Shown piece after piece: positions 13,601 through 20,869 of a DNA stretch of 27,681 bases (its first letter is position 1; each line of letters begins with the position of its first letter). Where the stretch lies: positions 1 to 27,681 of IMG/VR virus record IMGVR_UViG_3300030101_002511; one strand, given 5' to 3'. Made by a program: the position numbers and the translations under genes. This DNA is from a virus. Under the pieces are notes generated by a model, which was not told where the DNA came from, did not search any database, and saw only the letters and a list, made by a program, of their open reading frames with translations.

Positions 13601-15143
13601 ATTGGATATTAATGCATCAGTTGATATGGCATCAACGCTGACCGTTGCTGGCGATGTTAACTTTGATTCTAATACTTTATTTGTAGATGCATCTGAAAAT
13701 AGTGTGGGTATAGGAACCAACTCGCCAGTAAATGAATCAAGTGGCAGTTTATTACATATTGCTGACACTGGTGGCTCAAATGCAGCTCATATAAATTTAA
13801 GTGGTGGCGATGGTGCTGATGGTAGTCAGACTGGTAAAATAAGTTTTTCAGACCCAGGTGACCCAGACGATGCAGTAGCTTTTATTTCTTCAAATATATC
13901 TGGCTCAAATGCAAATCCTGGTGGGGCTTTACTATTTTTTACTGCTGCTGATGGTGGCTCTATGGCTGAAGCCATGAGAATAGACAGCTCTGGAAATGTT
14001 GGTATTGGTAGCTCAAGTCCAGATGAAGAACTTGAAGTTTTTGGTGCAAGTGATGTAGGTATAAAATTAAGAGCAACAGGAACATCATCTACTGCTGAAA
14101 GCCATGTTCCAGCTATTAGTTTTCAAAGTGACCAAGGCGATGGGGTAACTGCAAGAGCAAGTATTTCTGCTGATAGGGATGGTGGTGCAACTAAAGGTGC
14201 TTTAATATTCAAAACAAGAATTAGCGATAATATTACAGAAGCCATGAGAATAGACAGCTCTGGGGATGTAACAGTTGGTGCAAGTAATGGCTCTAATGAA
14301 ATAAAGGTTAATAGAGCAAGAATGAGACATATAGATGGACTTGCAGATGCGTCTGATTATTCACATGGAGATTTATTTATTAATCATATTAGCTCTGGCA
14401 ATATTATTTGCTCATCAAATGTGGGTATTGGAACCACCTCACCAGGTGCACATCTTGATGTTGCTGGAGGACAATTTCATTTAGGAACCAATGGGGCATC
14501 AGATATTTACATGAGTCCAGATGATACTAATGAAGTAATAAGATTCTCAAAAAGTGCTGGTGGGAATCTTGATATTCTTTCAAATGGTGGCGTTATACAT
14601 TTAAATGTTAATGGAAATGTTGGTATCAATGATGCCTCTCCATCATTAAAGTTATCTGTAGATGGTGGTAGTTCTGCTGATATAGCAAGGTTTCACAACG
14701 ATGTAAATAGCACAGGACTTGTTATTGGATATACAACTTCAACCCTTGCATCAATTGATTTAGCATCAAGTAATGCATTAAGAATAAGGCAAGGTTCCTC
14801 AGTTCCACTTCTTATAAATACTAACGGTGTGATTGATGGCAATTTTAATCACACATCTGATAGAGCATTAAAAAAAGATATTAAAGATTTAGAAAAAACA
14901 CTTGAAGGTGTTAACAAAATAAAACCTTCAACTTTTAAATGGAAAGAAGAAACAAAGAGCGATAAGAAACAAATAGGTTTTATTGCTCAAGATGTTGAAA
15001 AATATTTTCCAGAGTTAGTTCATGGAGAAGAGGGTACAAAGTCAATTAATACTTTAGGTGTTGTTTCTGTATTAATGAAAGCAGTTCAAGAGCTATCACA
15101 AAAGGTAGAACAACTTGAAAAAAGTTGCAAAGATTGTTGTTAA
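10641..15143 (+). CDS. Giant mosaic fibre protein with C-terminal S74 chaperone
   Basis: The 1500-residue protein is a low-complexity, beta-rich fibre (Thr, Ser, Gly, Ala, Ile). Repeated modules include TAAELN/TAAEIN plus LDG/LDI, pairs of TTGDxVNSIT..GATSGENISHxLS (coding about 11619-11715 and 11913-12008), pairs of SGGTLTLAxxQISG (about 12140 and 13305), and NVGIGxxSP blocks in the last third. The C-terminus is a peptidase S74 intramolecular chaperone. It starts at Ser1406 in SDRALKKDI, with Lys1411 five residues on as the usual dyad, and includes IGFIAQDVEKYFPELV and a coiled coil. Self-cleavage would release about 95 residues after trimer folding. Glycine codon use changes near 13.3 kb. 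Confidence 0.9.
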   Translation: MATDLTNVAVSTGYTQLLHIDGGVGGSVNRVYDGDGSGTPLEISSTTVQIKDGSFDFDVASHDGTNGLKLGGTLVTATAAEINYLDISSIGSAEASKALVLDGSKDISGIRNLTATGQISAADFVTTGNTTIGNAAADTVAFNATITTDLIFEGSSADDNELTLTPGNPGSDITITLPGATTTLIGTNTSDTITNKSIDADNNTLSNIEVDNLKSGVLDTDISSVSGSDDTLASAKAIKTYIDAQVTAQDLDATTDSGTIAIDLDSETLTIAGGEGIDTSATSNTITIAGEDASTSNKGVASFSSDNFDVSSGVVTIKNDGVILATETTGDYVNSITGGTGIDSTGATSGENISHTLSLDLNELPTETTIADTDFIAMVDATDSGSAKITFEDLEDAVFSSISGDIAITEAGVATIQANSVALATDTTGDFVNSITAGTGLTSTGATSGENISHSLSVDASQTQITSVGTLNAGAISSGFGAIDIGSSNFTTTGTIDISGGTLTLADNQISGDKVEGGTINAITISTLTTAAINASTDLDIGSHGFRASTLTADSQTAGRVAIYGTNGLLSEDSDLTFSGSTLSVTDLAVSGTLTTTGSVQEVSTTNLNVQDPLILLNKYDSQPTNNLFDAGFIIKRGSGDSGPANVGFIFDESADQFALIDTTEDGTTAGNVSITDYENLRIGALTADDASTFTSTISAATGSTIGNLTLANGSITDSSGSISFGNENLSTSGTLSAGAITGTSFIIGSADINETELEIIDGGTITTAELNILDGDTSATSTTVADADRVVMNDSGTMVQVAVTDLAAYFDDEITAMPNLTSVGTLTALQVDNININGNTIISSDTNGDINLTPNGSGNVVISSVDINGGAIDATNITVGSGKTLDVSGGTLTLANDQISGNAINGGTIGSTTISALAGALSMGGNNITAVGSVALDSIESASTGNGFDLTLLNNKADALEIKEGSNAYMTFITTTGSEEIQIDKALDINASVDMASTLTVAGDVNFDSNTLFVDASENSVGIGTNSPVNESSGSLLHIADTGGSNAAHINLSGGDGADGSQTGKISFSDPGDPDDAVAFISSNISGSNANPGGALLFFTAADGGSMAEAMRIDSSGNVGIGSSSPDEELEVFGASDVGIKLRATGTSSTAESHVPAISFQSDQGDGVTARASISADRDGGATKGALIFKTRISDNITEAMRIDSSGDVTVGASNGSNEIKVNRARMRHIDGLADASDYSHGDLFINHISSGNIICSSNVGIGTTSPGAHLDVAGGQFHLGTNGASDIYMSPDDTNEVIRFSKSAGGNLDILSNGGVIHLNVNGNVGINDASPSLKLSVDGGSSADIARFHNDVNSTGLVIGYTTSTLASIDLASSNALRIRQGSSVPLLINTNGVIDGNFNHTSDRALKKDIKDLEKTLEGVNKIKPSTFKWKEETKSDKKQIGFIAQDVEKYFPELVHGEEGTKSINTLGVVSVLMKAVQELSQKVEQLEKSCKDCC

Positions 15144-15144
15144 G

Positions 15145-15360
15145 ATGAATGATAATTTTAAAAAATATATCACTATCATTTATACTGCTATTATTACTTT
15201 GCTTATTATGTGTGTATTCGTTTGGGCTTGTGATGATTTTTATTTTGGAAAGTCTCAAGAAGATATTGAAAAAGAGATATATGAAAGCATGTTTGAAATA
15301 GATACTACGATTGGAAGAATTAAAATAATGTTGGGCGATAGTAGCTCAGTTAATAAGTAA
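15145..15360 (+). CDS. Small one-TM protein, lysis candidate
   Basis: From ATG 15145, one base after the fibre stop, there are 71 residues. There is one membrane segment at about 8-30 (YITIIYTAIITLLIMCVFVWA) and then a hydrophilic, helical, acidic domain. With a short N-terminus and a long soluble C-terminus it could be a holin, an inner-membrane spanin subunit, or an unrelated membrane protein. The Cys directly after the TM (VWAC) is a poor lipobox because of the Trp. Confidence 0.55.
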   Translation: MNDNFKKYITIIYTAIITLLIMCVFVWACDDFYFGKSQEDIEKEIYESMFEIDTTIGRIKIMLGDSSSVNK

Positions 15361-15375
15361 AAAAAGGAGTCAATA

Positions 15376-15597
15376 ATGGCAAAAAAAGAAAAAGAACAAA
15401 AGCCAGTTTTGAATCTTGATGGCGAAGAGCATGAAATAGATTCAATGAACGATGAACAGAAAGTTATGATCAATCACATTGCTGATTTAGATCGTAAAAT
15501 AAATACAACTCAATTCAATCTTCAGCAATTGCAGTTTGGAAAATCTGCTTTTGTTAATGCTCTCAAGGAATCTTTAACAGAGGAAGAAGAGAAGTAA
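15376..15597 (+). CDS. Small coiled-coil phage protein (DUF6447-like)
   Basis: Seventy-three residues with an AAGGAG ribosome binding site. After a basic start it has the short strand LNLDGEEHEID and a long helix (DEQKVMINHIADLDRKINTT, then QFNLQQLQFGKSAFVNAL). This is the shape of a common small phage protein found next to fibre and lysis genes and similar to DUF6447; its role is unknown. Confidence 0.5.
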   Translation: MAKKEKEQKPVLNLDGEEHEIDSMNDEQKVMINHIADLDRKINTTQFNLQQLQFGKSAFVNALKESLTEEEEK

Positions 15598-15598
15598 A

Positions 15599-15862
15599 TT
15601 GGGAATTGAGAACTTTACCGAGATTGGTTTTGCTGGTTTAGCAGCTGGAATTTTGTGGATGACTTTTCGTTGGATGACGATGGAATTAAATAAAAAGATT
15701 GATGATCTGCAAAACATTATAATAAAATTAATCGATGCTAAAAATGTGATGGTTGAAAAGTTTCAAGAGCTGAACGATGAGGTAACTGATCAACTTAATT
15801 ATATCGAAGCCAAACTCGGTAATGGTCGAGGATCAAAACAAAGACGTAGGTCTGGAAAGTAA
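15599..15862 (+). CDS. Holin-like one-TM, coiled-coil protein
   Basis: TTG start right after the previous stop; 87 residues. One membrane segment at about 7-26 (EIGFAGLAAGILWMTFRWM) is followed by a long amphipathic helix (LNKKIDDLQNIIIKLIDAKN...) and a basic tail (RGSKQRRRSGK). A basic C-terminus after one TM is typical of small phage holins, and the lysozyme-like gene follows two genes later. Alternatives are an i-spanin or a membrane anchor. Confidence 0.55.
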   Translation: MGIENFTEIGFAGLAAGILWMTFRWMTMELNKKIDDLQNIIIKLIDAKNVMVEKFQELNDEVTDQLNYIEAKLGNGRGSKQRRRSGK

Positions 15863-15875
15863 TAAAGGAGTTATT

Positions 15876-16052
15876 ATGGGAAAAGAAATAGCAGCTTGGA
15901 TGGCAATAGAAGAAAACAGAAAAATGCTAAGAGATGCATTAAATAGAGAAGTGAATATTCCAATCATTGATGAAAACCTTGAAGAAAAGGTTTTTGGAAC
16001 AATGTTAGATGTTATAGCAAAGGTAATGGAAGCAGCTTTTAAAAGTGATTAA
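15876..16052 (+). CDS. Small helical protein (58 aa)
   Basis: I choose ATG 15876 because of the AAAGGAG at 15864-15870. The protein is mainly helical (EIAAWMAIEENRKMLRDALN, then EEKVFGTMLDVIAKVMEAAF), slightly acidic and without a membrane segment. It overlaps the endolysin-type gene by 8 bp. No family recognised. Confidence 0.55.
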   Translation: MGKEIAAWMAIEENRKMLRDALNREVNIPIIDENLEEKVFGTMLDVIAKVMEAAFKSD

Positions 16053-16533
16053 TCAAACTCAGATAAAAGAAATCATCAAGGAAACCCTTTATTTGATGAA
16101 GGGCAAGTATCTAAGTCAAGATGCTGTTGATTTTGTATATGAGATCGGCCTGGTTGAATCCAGGTATGAATATTTAAAGCAGATTGGAGATGGCCCAGCA
16201 AAAAGTTTCTGGCAAGTAGAAGTTTCGAGTTGCTTAGATAATATTCAAAATTATATAGCATATCGAAAGCACCTTGTTGAAAGATTTTCTTTTGCATCTA
16301 ATCTTGATGAATCTTATTGGTTTAATACCGATCCAGATACCTGGGAATGGATTCTAACAACTAACATAGCAGCAGCAATAATTCATTGCCGTTTAAAGCT
16401 CTGGAGGATTCCATTGCCCTTGCCAAAAACACTTGAAGAGAGAGCTGCATTTTGGAAAAAACATTATAACACTGAAATGGGAAAAGGAACAGAGGCACAT
16501 TATATTGAATTAGTCGAAAAATATGATAAGTAA
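16045..16533 (+). CDS. Lysozyme-like endolysin candidate
   Basis: The GTG-initiated protein has 162 residues. The segment AVDFVYEIGLVESRY (residues 27-41) puts a Glu where lysozyme-fold enzymes have the catalytic acid. It is followed by LKQIGDGPAKSFWQVE (about 45-60), the NYIAYRKHL helix, the hydrophobic NIAAAIIHCRLKLWRIPLPLP and the C-terminal AAFWKKHYNTEMGKGTEAHYI. This series of motifs recurs in phage proteins near holins that are often left as hypothetical. I infer peptidoglycan cleavage from the Glu motif and the neighbourhood of holin-like genes. Confidence 0.6.
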   Translation: MINQTQIKEIIKETLYLMKGKYLSQDAVDFVYEIGLVESRYEYLKQIGDGPAKSFWQVEVSSCLDNIQNYIAYRKHLVERFSFASNLDESYWFNTDPDTWEWILTTNIAAAIIHCRLKLWRIPLPLPKTLEERAAFWKKHYNTEMGKGTEAHYIELVEKYDK

Positions 16534-17278
16534 AACTGCAATCGTTATCCCAGATCAGCATTTTCCAATACATGATCAACAAGCTGTGAATTGTGCATTA
16601 AAGATCTTAGAAGTTGCAAAACCAGATATTTTTATTAATCTGGGAGATGTGGGGGAGTGGGAATCTGTTTCATCCTGGAAAGGCAAAACAAAACAACCCC
16701 CTCTGGAATATCAGTTACCATATATTTGCAAAGAAATAGAAGATGTGAATAAAGGAATCGATCAGTTTGATAAAGTTTTAGATAAGATAAAATGTAAAGA
16801 AAGGTATATTTGCGAGGGAAATCATGATTTTTGGTTGAACAATTTTGTTGAAAAGTATCCATATATGGAAGATTTTACTTTTAGAAAAGCGTGTAAATGG
16901 GATGAGAGAGGTTACAAGTTTTATCCAATGAATAAACCATTAAGAATTGGAAAGTTATCTTTTATTCATGGAGCTTATGTTAACATTAGCCACGCAAAAA
17001 AACACGCAGAGGTTTATGGAAATTTGGTTTATGGTCATACTCACGATGTTACTTCTTCAGCAATCGGAAGATTAGACGGAACGGTTAAGGCTTGGAGCAT
17101 GGGTAACTTGAAAGATATGTCCAGCGAAAAAAACGAATGGTTAAAAGGTAGGATGCACAATTGGCAACACGCTGTTGGTCATATTACCTGGTTCAATGAT
17201 GGGAACTTCAGAGTTGAAGTGATTGATATTGTAAAAGGAAAAACAACATTCAGAGGAAAGTTTATCGATGGAAGATAA
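16523..17278 (+). CDS. Calcineurin-like metallophosphoesterase
   Basis: The 251-residue protein has the complete dimetal set: PDQH (residues 10-13), LGDVGE (40-45), GNHD (99-102), HGA (149-151) and GHTH (171-174). It would hydrolyse phosphomono- or diesters using two metal ions; the substrate cannot be read from the sequence. Position between lysis and neck genes is unusual for a DNA-metabolism enzyme. It may act on nucleotides or RNA late in infection, or be a passenger. The ATG overlaps the endolysin-type gene by 11 bp. Confidence 0.85.
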   Translation: MISKTAIVIPDQHFPIHDQQAVNCALKILEVAKPDIFINLGDVGEWESVSSWKGKTKQPPLEYQLPYICKEIEDVNKGIDQFDKVLDKIKCKERYICEGNHDFWLNNFVEKYPYMEDFTFRKACKWDERGYKFYPMNKPLRIGKLSFIHGAYVNISHAKKHAEVYGNLVYGHTHDVTSSAIGRLDGTVKAWSMGNLKDMSSEKNEWLKGRMHNWQHAVGHITWFNDGNFRVEVIDIVKGKTTFRGKFIDGR

Positions 17279-17462
17279 TTACATAGATAATTTGAACACG
17301 CTGAGAGAGTTGGCCAGTTCAATAAAGGCCCTTGATCTTCTGGATCCATCAACCAGAACGGTAACTATTTTAACAGAAATAATTGAACGATGTAAATATA
17401 TTCCAGAGCTGGAGATGATACATCATAACCCATTTATGAATATAGAGGAAGCAGAGGCATGA
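17268..17462 (+). CDS. Small hypothetical protein (64 aa)
   Basis: This acidic, helical 64-residue protein (LNTLRELASSIKALDLLDPS, then TVTILTEIIERCK) begins inside the phosphoesterase gene and its stop overlaps the next ATG. No motif recognised. Overlap at both ends and codon use like its neighbours support it as a real gene. Confidence 0.55.
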   Translation: MEDNYIDNLNTLRELASSIKALDLLDPSTRTVTILTEIIERCKYIPELEMIHHNPFMNIEEAEA

Positions 17463-18430
17463 CAACATTTTTAGAGGCATTTTGCACCCATGAGGATATG
17501 CAATCAATTTTACCATCATTGGGAGAATATAACAGAAACACAGTCTTAACAACTTGGGCAATCCACTCTGGGAGCGTTTATAAATCAGCAAGTTCTGGGA
17601 GAGTTGATGTTTTATATAGAGATGGCAATGAGCTAACAAGCGTAACAGATCTCGCATCTGTTGATTCAGATGGGGAGTATTTTTACGATAGCTCTGCCGA
17701 TGTTGTTTTTTTATTCTCAAATGCAAATCCTCAAACTAATCATACGATTGAGGCTGGAAAAGATTTCTCGGACACAGTAAATGAAGCAAAAAACAGAGCA
17801 TCTGAGATTTGCAGATCAATTGTTTCAAAACCCATTTACAAAAAAATTGGTGTAGGCTATCAAGGAGAATCAACACGCAATTACGATGAGGTTATTATTC
17901 TCAGCACAGCAGCGATAGCAGTTGCATTGATGGTAAGACCTTTTGATATGGAACTCGCTGACGATATTGAGGAGCGTTATAATAGCGAGGAAGATCCAAG
18001 AGGAATGTTGCAACTCGTAAGAGATGGATTTATTAAGCTGCACCACGAATTTTCAGCAGATAGATCCCAGGGATTAATAACTCCAGTCAACATAAATGGA
18101 AGTTCAACTGGCAGCATTGTTGACATCCAGGGAGATCCAAGCAAAACAGATATTCTGCGAATAGAAATTACAACTGGAGGAACGCTATCTTATGGAACAG
18201 CATCATCGATAGTTTATAAAGTTTTAGCTGGGAATAATGATGGTTTGCAAACTCAAGAAATTGTAACTGGAGAAACTTTAACTGGTGGTTATGATACTTT
18301 GGGATTTGGAACAAAGTTTAAAGGATCTCAAGGCGTTTATACAGCTGGAGATTATTGGTTTGTTGATATGGTTGCTGGAATACCAGAAACTCAAAATCCA
18401 ATTAGAACAACAAAAGCGATGAGATATTAA
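17459..18430 (+). CDS. Head-tail connector / neck structural protein
   Basis: The 323-residue protein opens the neck-tail block. The first ~200 residues look like a head-completion adaptor, with long helices near ILSTAAIAVALMV and DPRGMLQLVRDGFIKLHHEF. The last ~110 are a beta-rich module (RIEITTGGTLSYGTASSIVYKV, then GDYWFVDMV), probably a decorating immunoglobulin-like domain. Order before the tail-completion and tube genes supports a portal-to-tail adaptor. No specific family signature was recognised. Confidence 0.6.
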   Translation: MTTFLEAFCTHEDMQSILPSLGEYNRNTVLTTWAIHSGSVYKSASSGRVDVLYRDGNELTSVTDLASVDSDGEYFYDSSADVVFLFSNANPQTNHTIEAGKDFSDTVNEAKNRASEICRSIVSKPIYKKIGVGYQGESTRNYDEVIILSTAAIAVALMVRPFDMELADDIEERYNSEEDPRGMLQLVRDGFIKLHHEFSADRSQGLITPVNINGSSTGSIVDIQGDPSKTDILRIEITTGGTLSYGTASSIVYKVLAGNNDGLQTQEIVTGETLTGGYDTLGFGTKFKGSQGVYTAGDYWFVDMVAGIPETQNPIRTTKAMRY

Positions 18431-18954
18431 TGGCAATCGTTTTCAAGCCGAATCACAGAAGAGTAATTGATGCTCTTACAGATATTATACAAACTGAGTA
18501 TGCTGGAACTCCGATATTATTTGAAGAGCCAGAAAGATTTCGAAATAGATCCCCACAATTTTTTAGTATCATTCCAGGCAATGCAACACTCTTGCAAAAT
18601 TATGCTGGGGGATCACTTAGAGAATACCAAGTTTTAATTAGATACTATTTGAGAAAACCAAGACTGAGAAACTATCGAACAAATATTTTTGATTATATGA
18701 GTGATAGAGGAGAGCGATTAACCAGGCTGATAAATAATAATACAAAATATGAAGATGAGAATAATACATTTTCAGAGCTTGATTTGAGCTTTGGAACCCT
18801 GGCAGATGTTTTCAGCAGCATTGTTACCTACAGATGGCATAATGGCAGAGTTGAAAGTATTGATTATGATCCAGTAAGAACAGATGCAGAAGACAAAAGA
18901 GATCTCCAAATATTTGAAGCAAATTTTATATGTAATGTAATGGAGTTAACATGA
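18430..18954 (+). CDS. Tail completion / terminator-like protein
   Basis: This 174-residue protein starts on the previous stop (TAATG). The pattern of an N-terminal helix (RRVIDALTDIIQTEY), a strand pair around LREYQVLIRYYLRKP, and a C-terminal strand ending FEANFICNVMEL fits tail-terminator or minor tail proteins (lambda gpU type), which cap the tail tube. It lies two genes before the tube protein, as expected. Sequence alone makes this a context-led call. Confidence 0.6.
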   Translation: MAIVFKPNHRRVIDALTDIIQTEYAGTPILFEEPERFRNRSPQFFSIIPGNATLLQNYAGGSLREYQVLIRYYLRKPRLRNYRTNIFDYMSDRGERLTRLINNNTKYEDENNTFSELDLSFGTLADVFSSIVTYRWHNGRVESIDYDPVRTDAEDKRDLQIFEANFICNVMELT

Positions 18955-19136
18955 TAAAAGTAAAAGGTGGCCCACTTTTCAAAAGAATTAGTAAGGCGAT
19001 GAATTATTATCGACTTGGTAAAGAAAAATGGGAAAAATTAAAAAAAGGCGAATCAGTAGAGCTTGAACCATTGAAAGAATTGGTGGAAAAAGGCTACTTG
19101 ATTGAAGAAAAAAAACAAAAGAAGGGAGATAAATAA
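18951..19136 (+). CDS. Small basic protein before the tail tube gene
   Basis: Sixty-one residues starting in an ATGA overlap. It is mostly charged and helical (SKAMNYYRLGKEKWEKLKKG, then LKELVEKGYLIEEKK). Small proteins of this kind commonly sit between tail terminator and tube genes in marine siphoviruses. Function unknown. Confidence 0.5.
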   Translation: MIKVKGGPLFKRISKAMNYYRLGKEKWEKLKKGESVELEPLKELVEKGYLIEEKKQKKGDK

Positions 19137-20194
19137 TGGCTATATCTGGTCAAGTTTATTCTGGAAAAAAATACTCTCTGTTCTTAGGCCGTCAATCAAA
19201 CGCATCAACCCCAGTTGCTATGGGAACTGCACAAACTGCAAATGGAGAATTTGTAGAACTGGATGTAGTAAACGTAACTGATATTGATTTCGCTGGTGGA
19301 TTGGTCAATGATAGAACTTTGAGAACTGGGCAGCAAGTTAAAAAGCTAACTGATCATTATGTATCAGAGAAAGGATCAACTAAATCATTCAACTTTGAAT
19401 GGGTATGCTCACACAAACAAGGAATCCAAATATTATTAGAATTAATTTCTGAGGATGTTGTATCCCCTTATGGGATAAAAGGTGGATTTGAACCTCAAGT
19501 TTATTCACATGGTAGGGATAATTCAAGCGATTCTACTAAACCACAATTTGCAACTATAATTTTAAAAAACTTAGATTCAAATAAAGCAGCTGGTCAAGAT
19601 AGAACAATGCACTCTGCTTGTTTGACAAATCTCAGCTTTTCTATGGATGCAACTGCTAATGGTGGCAGACTTGTTGCAACTGGTACTTTTGTTTCTGGTT
19701 ATTTAGTTAGTACAGCATCAACTTCAGTTGTTCCAAGTGGTCAAGAGACAACATTTGTAAAAACAATATATGATTGCACGACTAAAACAATTAATGGTGC
19801 TGATGTTGTTGTTAGATCATTTAACATGGATATTGCTTACCCAATGCAAAGAGTTGGGTATCAAGGTTCAAATGGTGAACCAGAGGTTTATTCAAGAGCT
19901 GGAGAAATTACTTGCTCTGGTGCAGTAACTGTTTTGTATGATGAAAACTCTGATGGATTTTTAGCAGAGATGCTGACCAATCCAACTGATGGAGGTGGAG
20001 TTGGAGAAACTCCAATCATACTATCAGATAATGCAACCGTTGGCTCTGGTAACTTTGCATTTGAAATCCTCCAGGCAGTTTTAACTGGTCATAATTTAAC
20101 AATCGAGGGAGCAGAAGAAGGAATGATGGTTGAGCTGACATACGAGGGAACTGCTTTTACTAACAATAATCTTTTCAGAGTTGATATAGATTAA
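19136..20194 (+). CDS. Major tail tube protein
   Basis: The 352-residue, beta-rich protein begins GQVYSGKKYSLFLGRQSN and has repeating strand patterns (NLSFSMDATANGGRLVATGTF, then GEITCSGAVTVLYDE) and a C-terminal beta domain (GMMVELTYEGTAF). It lies directly ahead of the two tail chaperone genes and the tape measure gene, where siphoviruses encode the tube subunit. The length allows a core tube fold plus one extra surface domain. A TAATG overlap couples it to the previous gene. Confidence 0.75.
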   Translation: MAISGQVYSGKKYSLFLGRQSNASTPVAMGTAQTANGEFVELDVVNVTDIDFAGGLVNDRTLRTGQQVKKLTDHYVSEKGSTKSFNFEWVCSHKQGIQILLELISEDVVSPYGIKGGFEPQVYSHGRDNSSDSTKPQFATIILKNLDSNKAAGQDRTMHSACLTNLSFSMDATANGGRLVATGTFVSGYLVSTASTSVVPSGQETTFVKTIYDCTTKTINGADVVVRSFNMDIAYPMQRVGYQGSNGEPEVYSRAGEITCSGAVTVLYDENSDGFLAEMLTNPTDGGGVGETPIILSDNATVGSGNFAFEILQAVLTGHNLTIEGAEEGMMVELTYEGTAFTNNNLFRVDID

Positions 20195-20204
20195 GGAGTA
20201 AATC

Positions 20205-20471
20205 ATGGAAATAAAAGCTCTTGGTAAAAAATACAAAATAAAAGAAATCACATATAAAGAGCGAAGAGAACTCCATCGATTAAATGCAAAAGCGTTTTGG
20301 GATGGAAAAATTAATCCAGATAACTATTACGATGTATTGGAAAAAACTGCAGAAATCTCTGGACTTGGGGAAAAGGACTTCAAGGGATTAACAATGATTG
20401 AGATTGATCAAGTGTTGCAGCAGATATTTACACAATACATGGGATTAGAAAAAAAAGAAGATGGGGATTGA
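20205..20471 (+). CDS. Tail assembly chaperone (lambda gpG-like)
   Basis: The 88-residue protein is the first of a pair placed between tail tube and tape measure genes. Its sequence (EIKALGKKYKIKEITYKERRELHRLNAKAF, then GLTMIEIDQVLQQIFTQYM) fits small helical tail chaperones, which coat the tape measure until the tube polymerises. Near its 3' end the run of eight A (20449-20456) makes an A_AAA_AAA slippery heptamer, in the right frame to extend it into the next gene as a 221-residue product. Confidence 0.75.
   Translation: MEIKALGKKYKIKEITYKERRELHRLNAKAFWDGKINPDNYYDVLEKTAEISGLGEKDFKGLTMIEIDQVLQQIFTQYMGLEKKEDGD
20450..20456 (+). promoter_or_regulatory. Candidate -1 frameshift site, A_AAA_AAA
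   Basis: In the frame of the first chaperone gene the codons here read GAA AAA AAA GAA. Slippage by -1 would give AGA AGA TGG GGA TTG and continue in the frame of the next gene. The downstream frame has only a weak TTG start with no ribosome binding site, as expected if it is made mainly as a fusion. Such a site is the conserved hallmark of siphovirus tail chaperones. Confidence 0.75.
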
Positions 20472-20869
20472 GTTTTTATGTATGGATCTCATACTATAAA
20501 CTTCAATCGGTTGAGCAATTTGAAAAGTTGCCTTATGTCGCTCAATCCCCTCTCTCACTCGATTACATTAACTTCAAGGATGAGGCAGATATTTGGAAAG
20601 AGGTTGAAGCAATTTCTGAACTTGCTAAAACTTCACAAAATCGAACTATGGGCCAATTCATGTACGATCTTATTCCTTTATTTGCCTCGCCTTTATTTTT
20701 TGAAAAACAATGGATGATTGAAATCATGAACGAATATCATTGGATAAAAAACTGGAATGTATCTCCAGGTAACTTAGATGATATTTCTGCGTTCAGATTA
20801 GATTGCTGGACAATTATTGAAAATGAAATCAACCAAATAAATAAACACGAAAGCAAAAATGGCAAATAG
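20468..20869 (+). CDS. Tail assembly chaperone extension (lambda gpT-like)
   Basis: This frame encodes up to 133 residues (SFYVWISYYKLQSVEQFEKL, then SAFRLDCWTIIENEINQI) and lies in the -1 frame relative to the preceding gene. The listed start is TTG without a ribosome binding site, so I expect expression mostly as the frameshift fusion with the upstream chaperone. The T-like part would bind the tape measure protein. It ends 11 bp inside the tape measure gene. Confidence 0.75.
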   Translation: MSFYVWISYYKLQSVEQFEKLPYVAQSPLSLDYINFKDEADIWKEVEAISELAKTSQNRTMGQFMYDLIPLFASPLFFEKQWMIEIMNEYHWIKNWNVSPGNLDDISAFRLDCWTIIENEINQINKHESKNGK

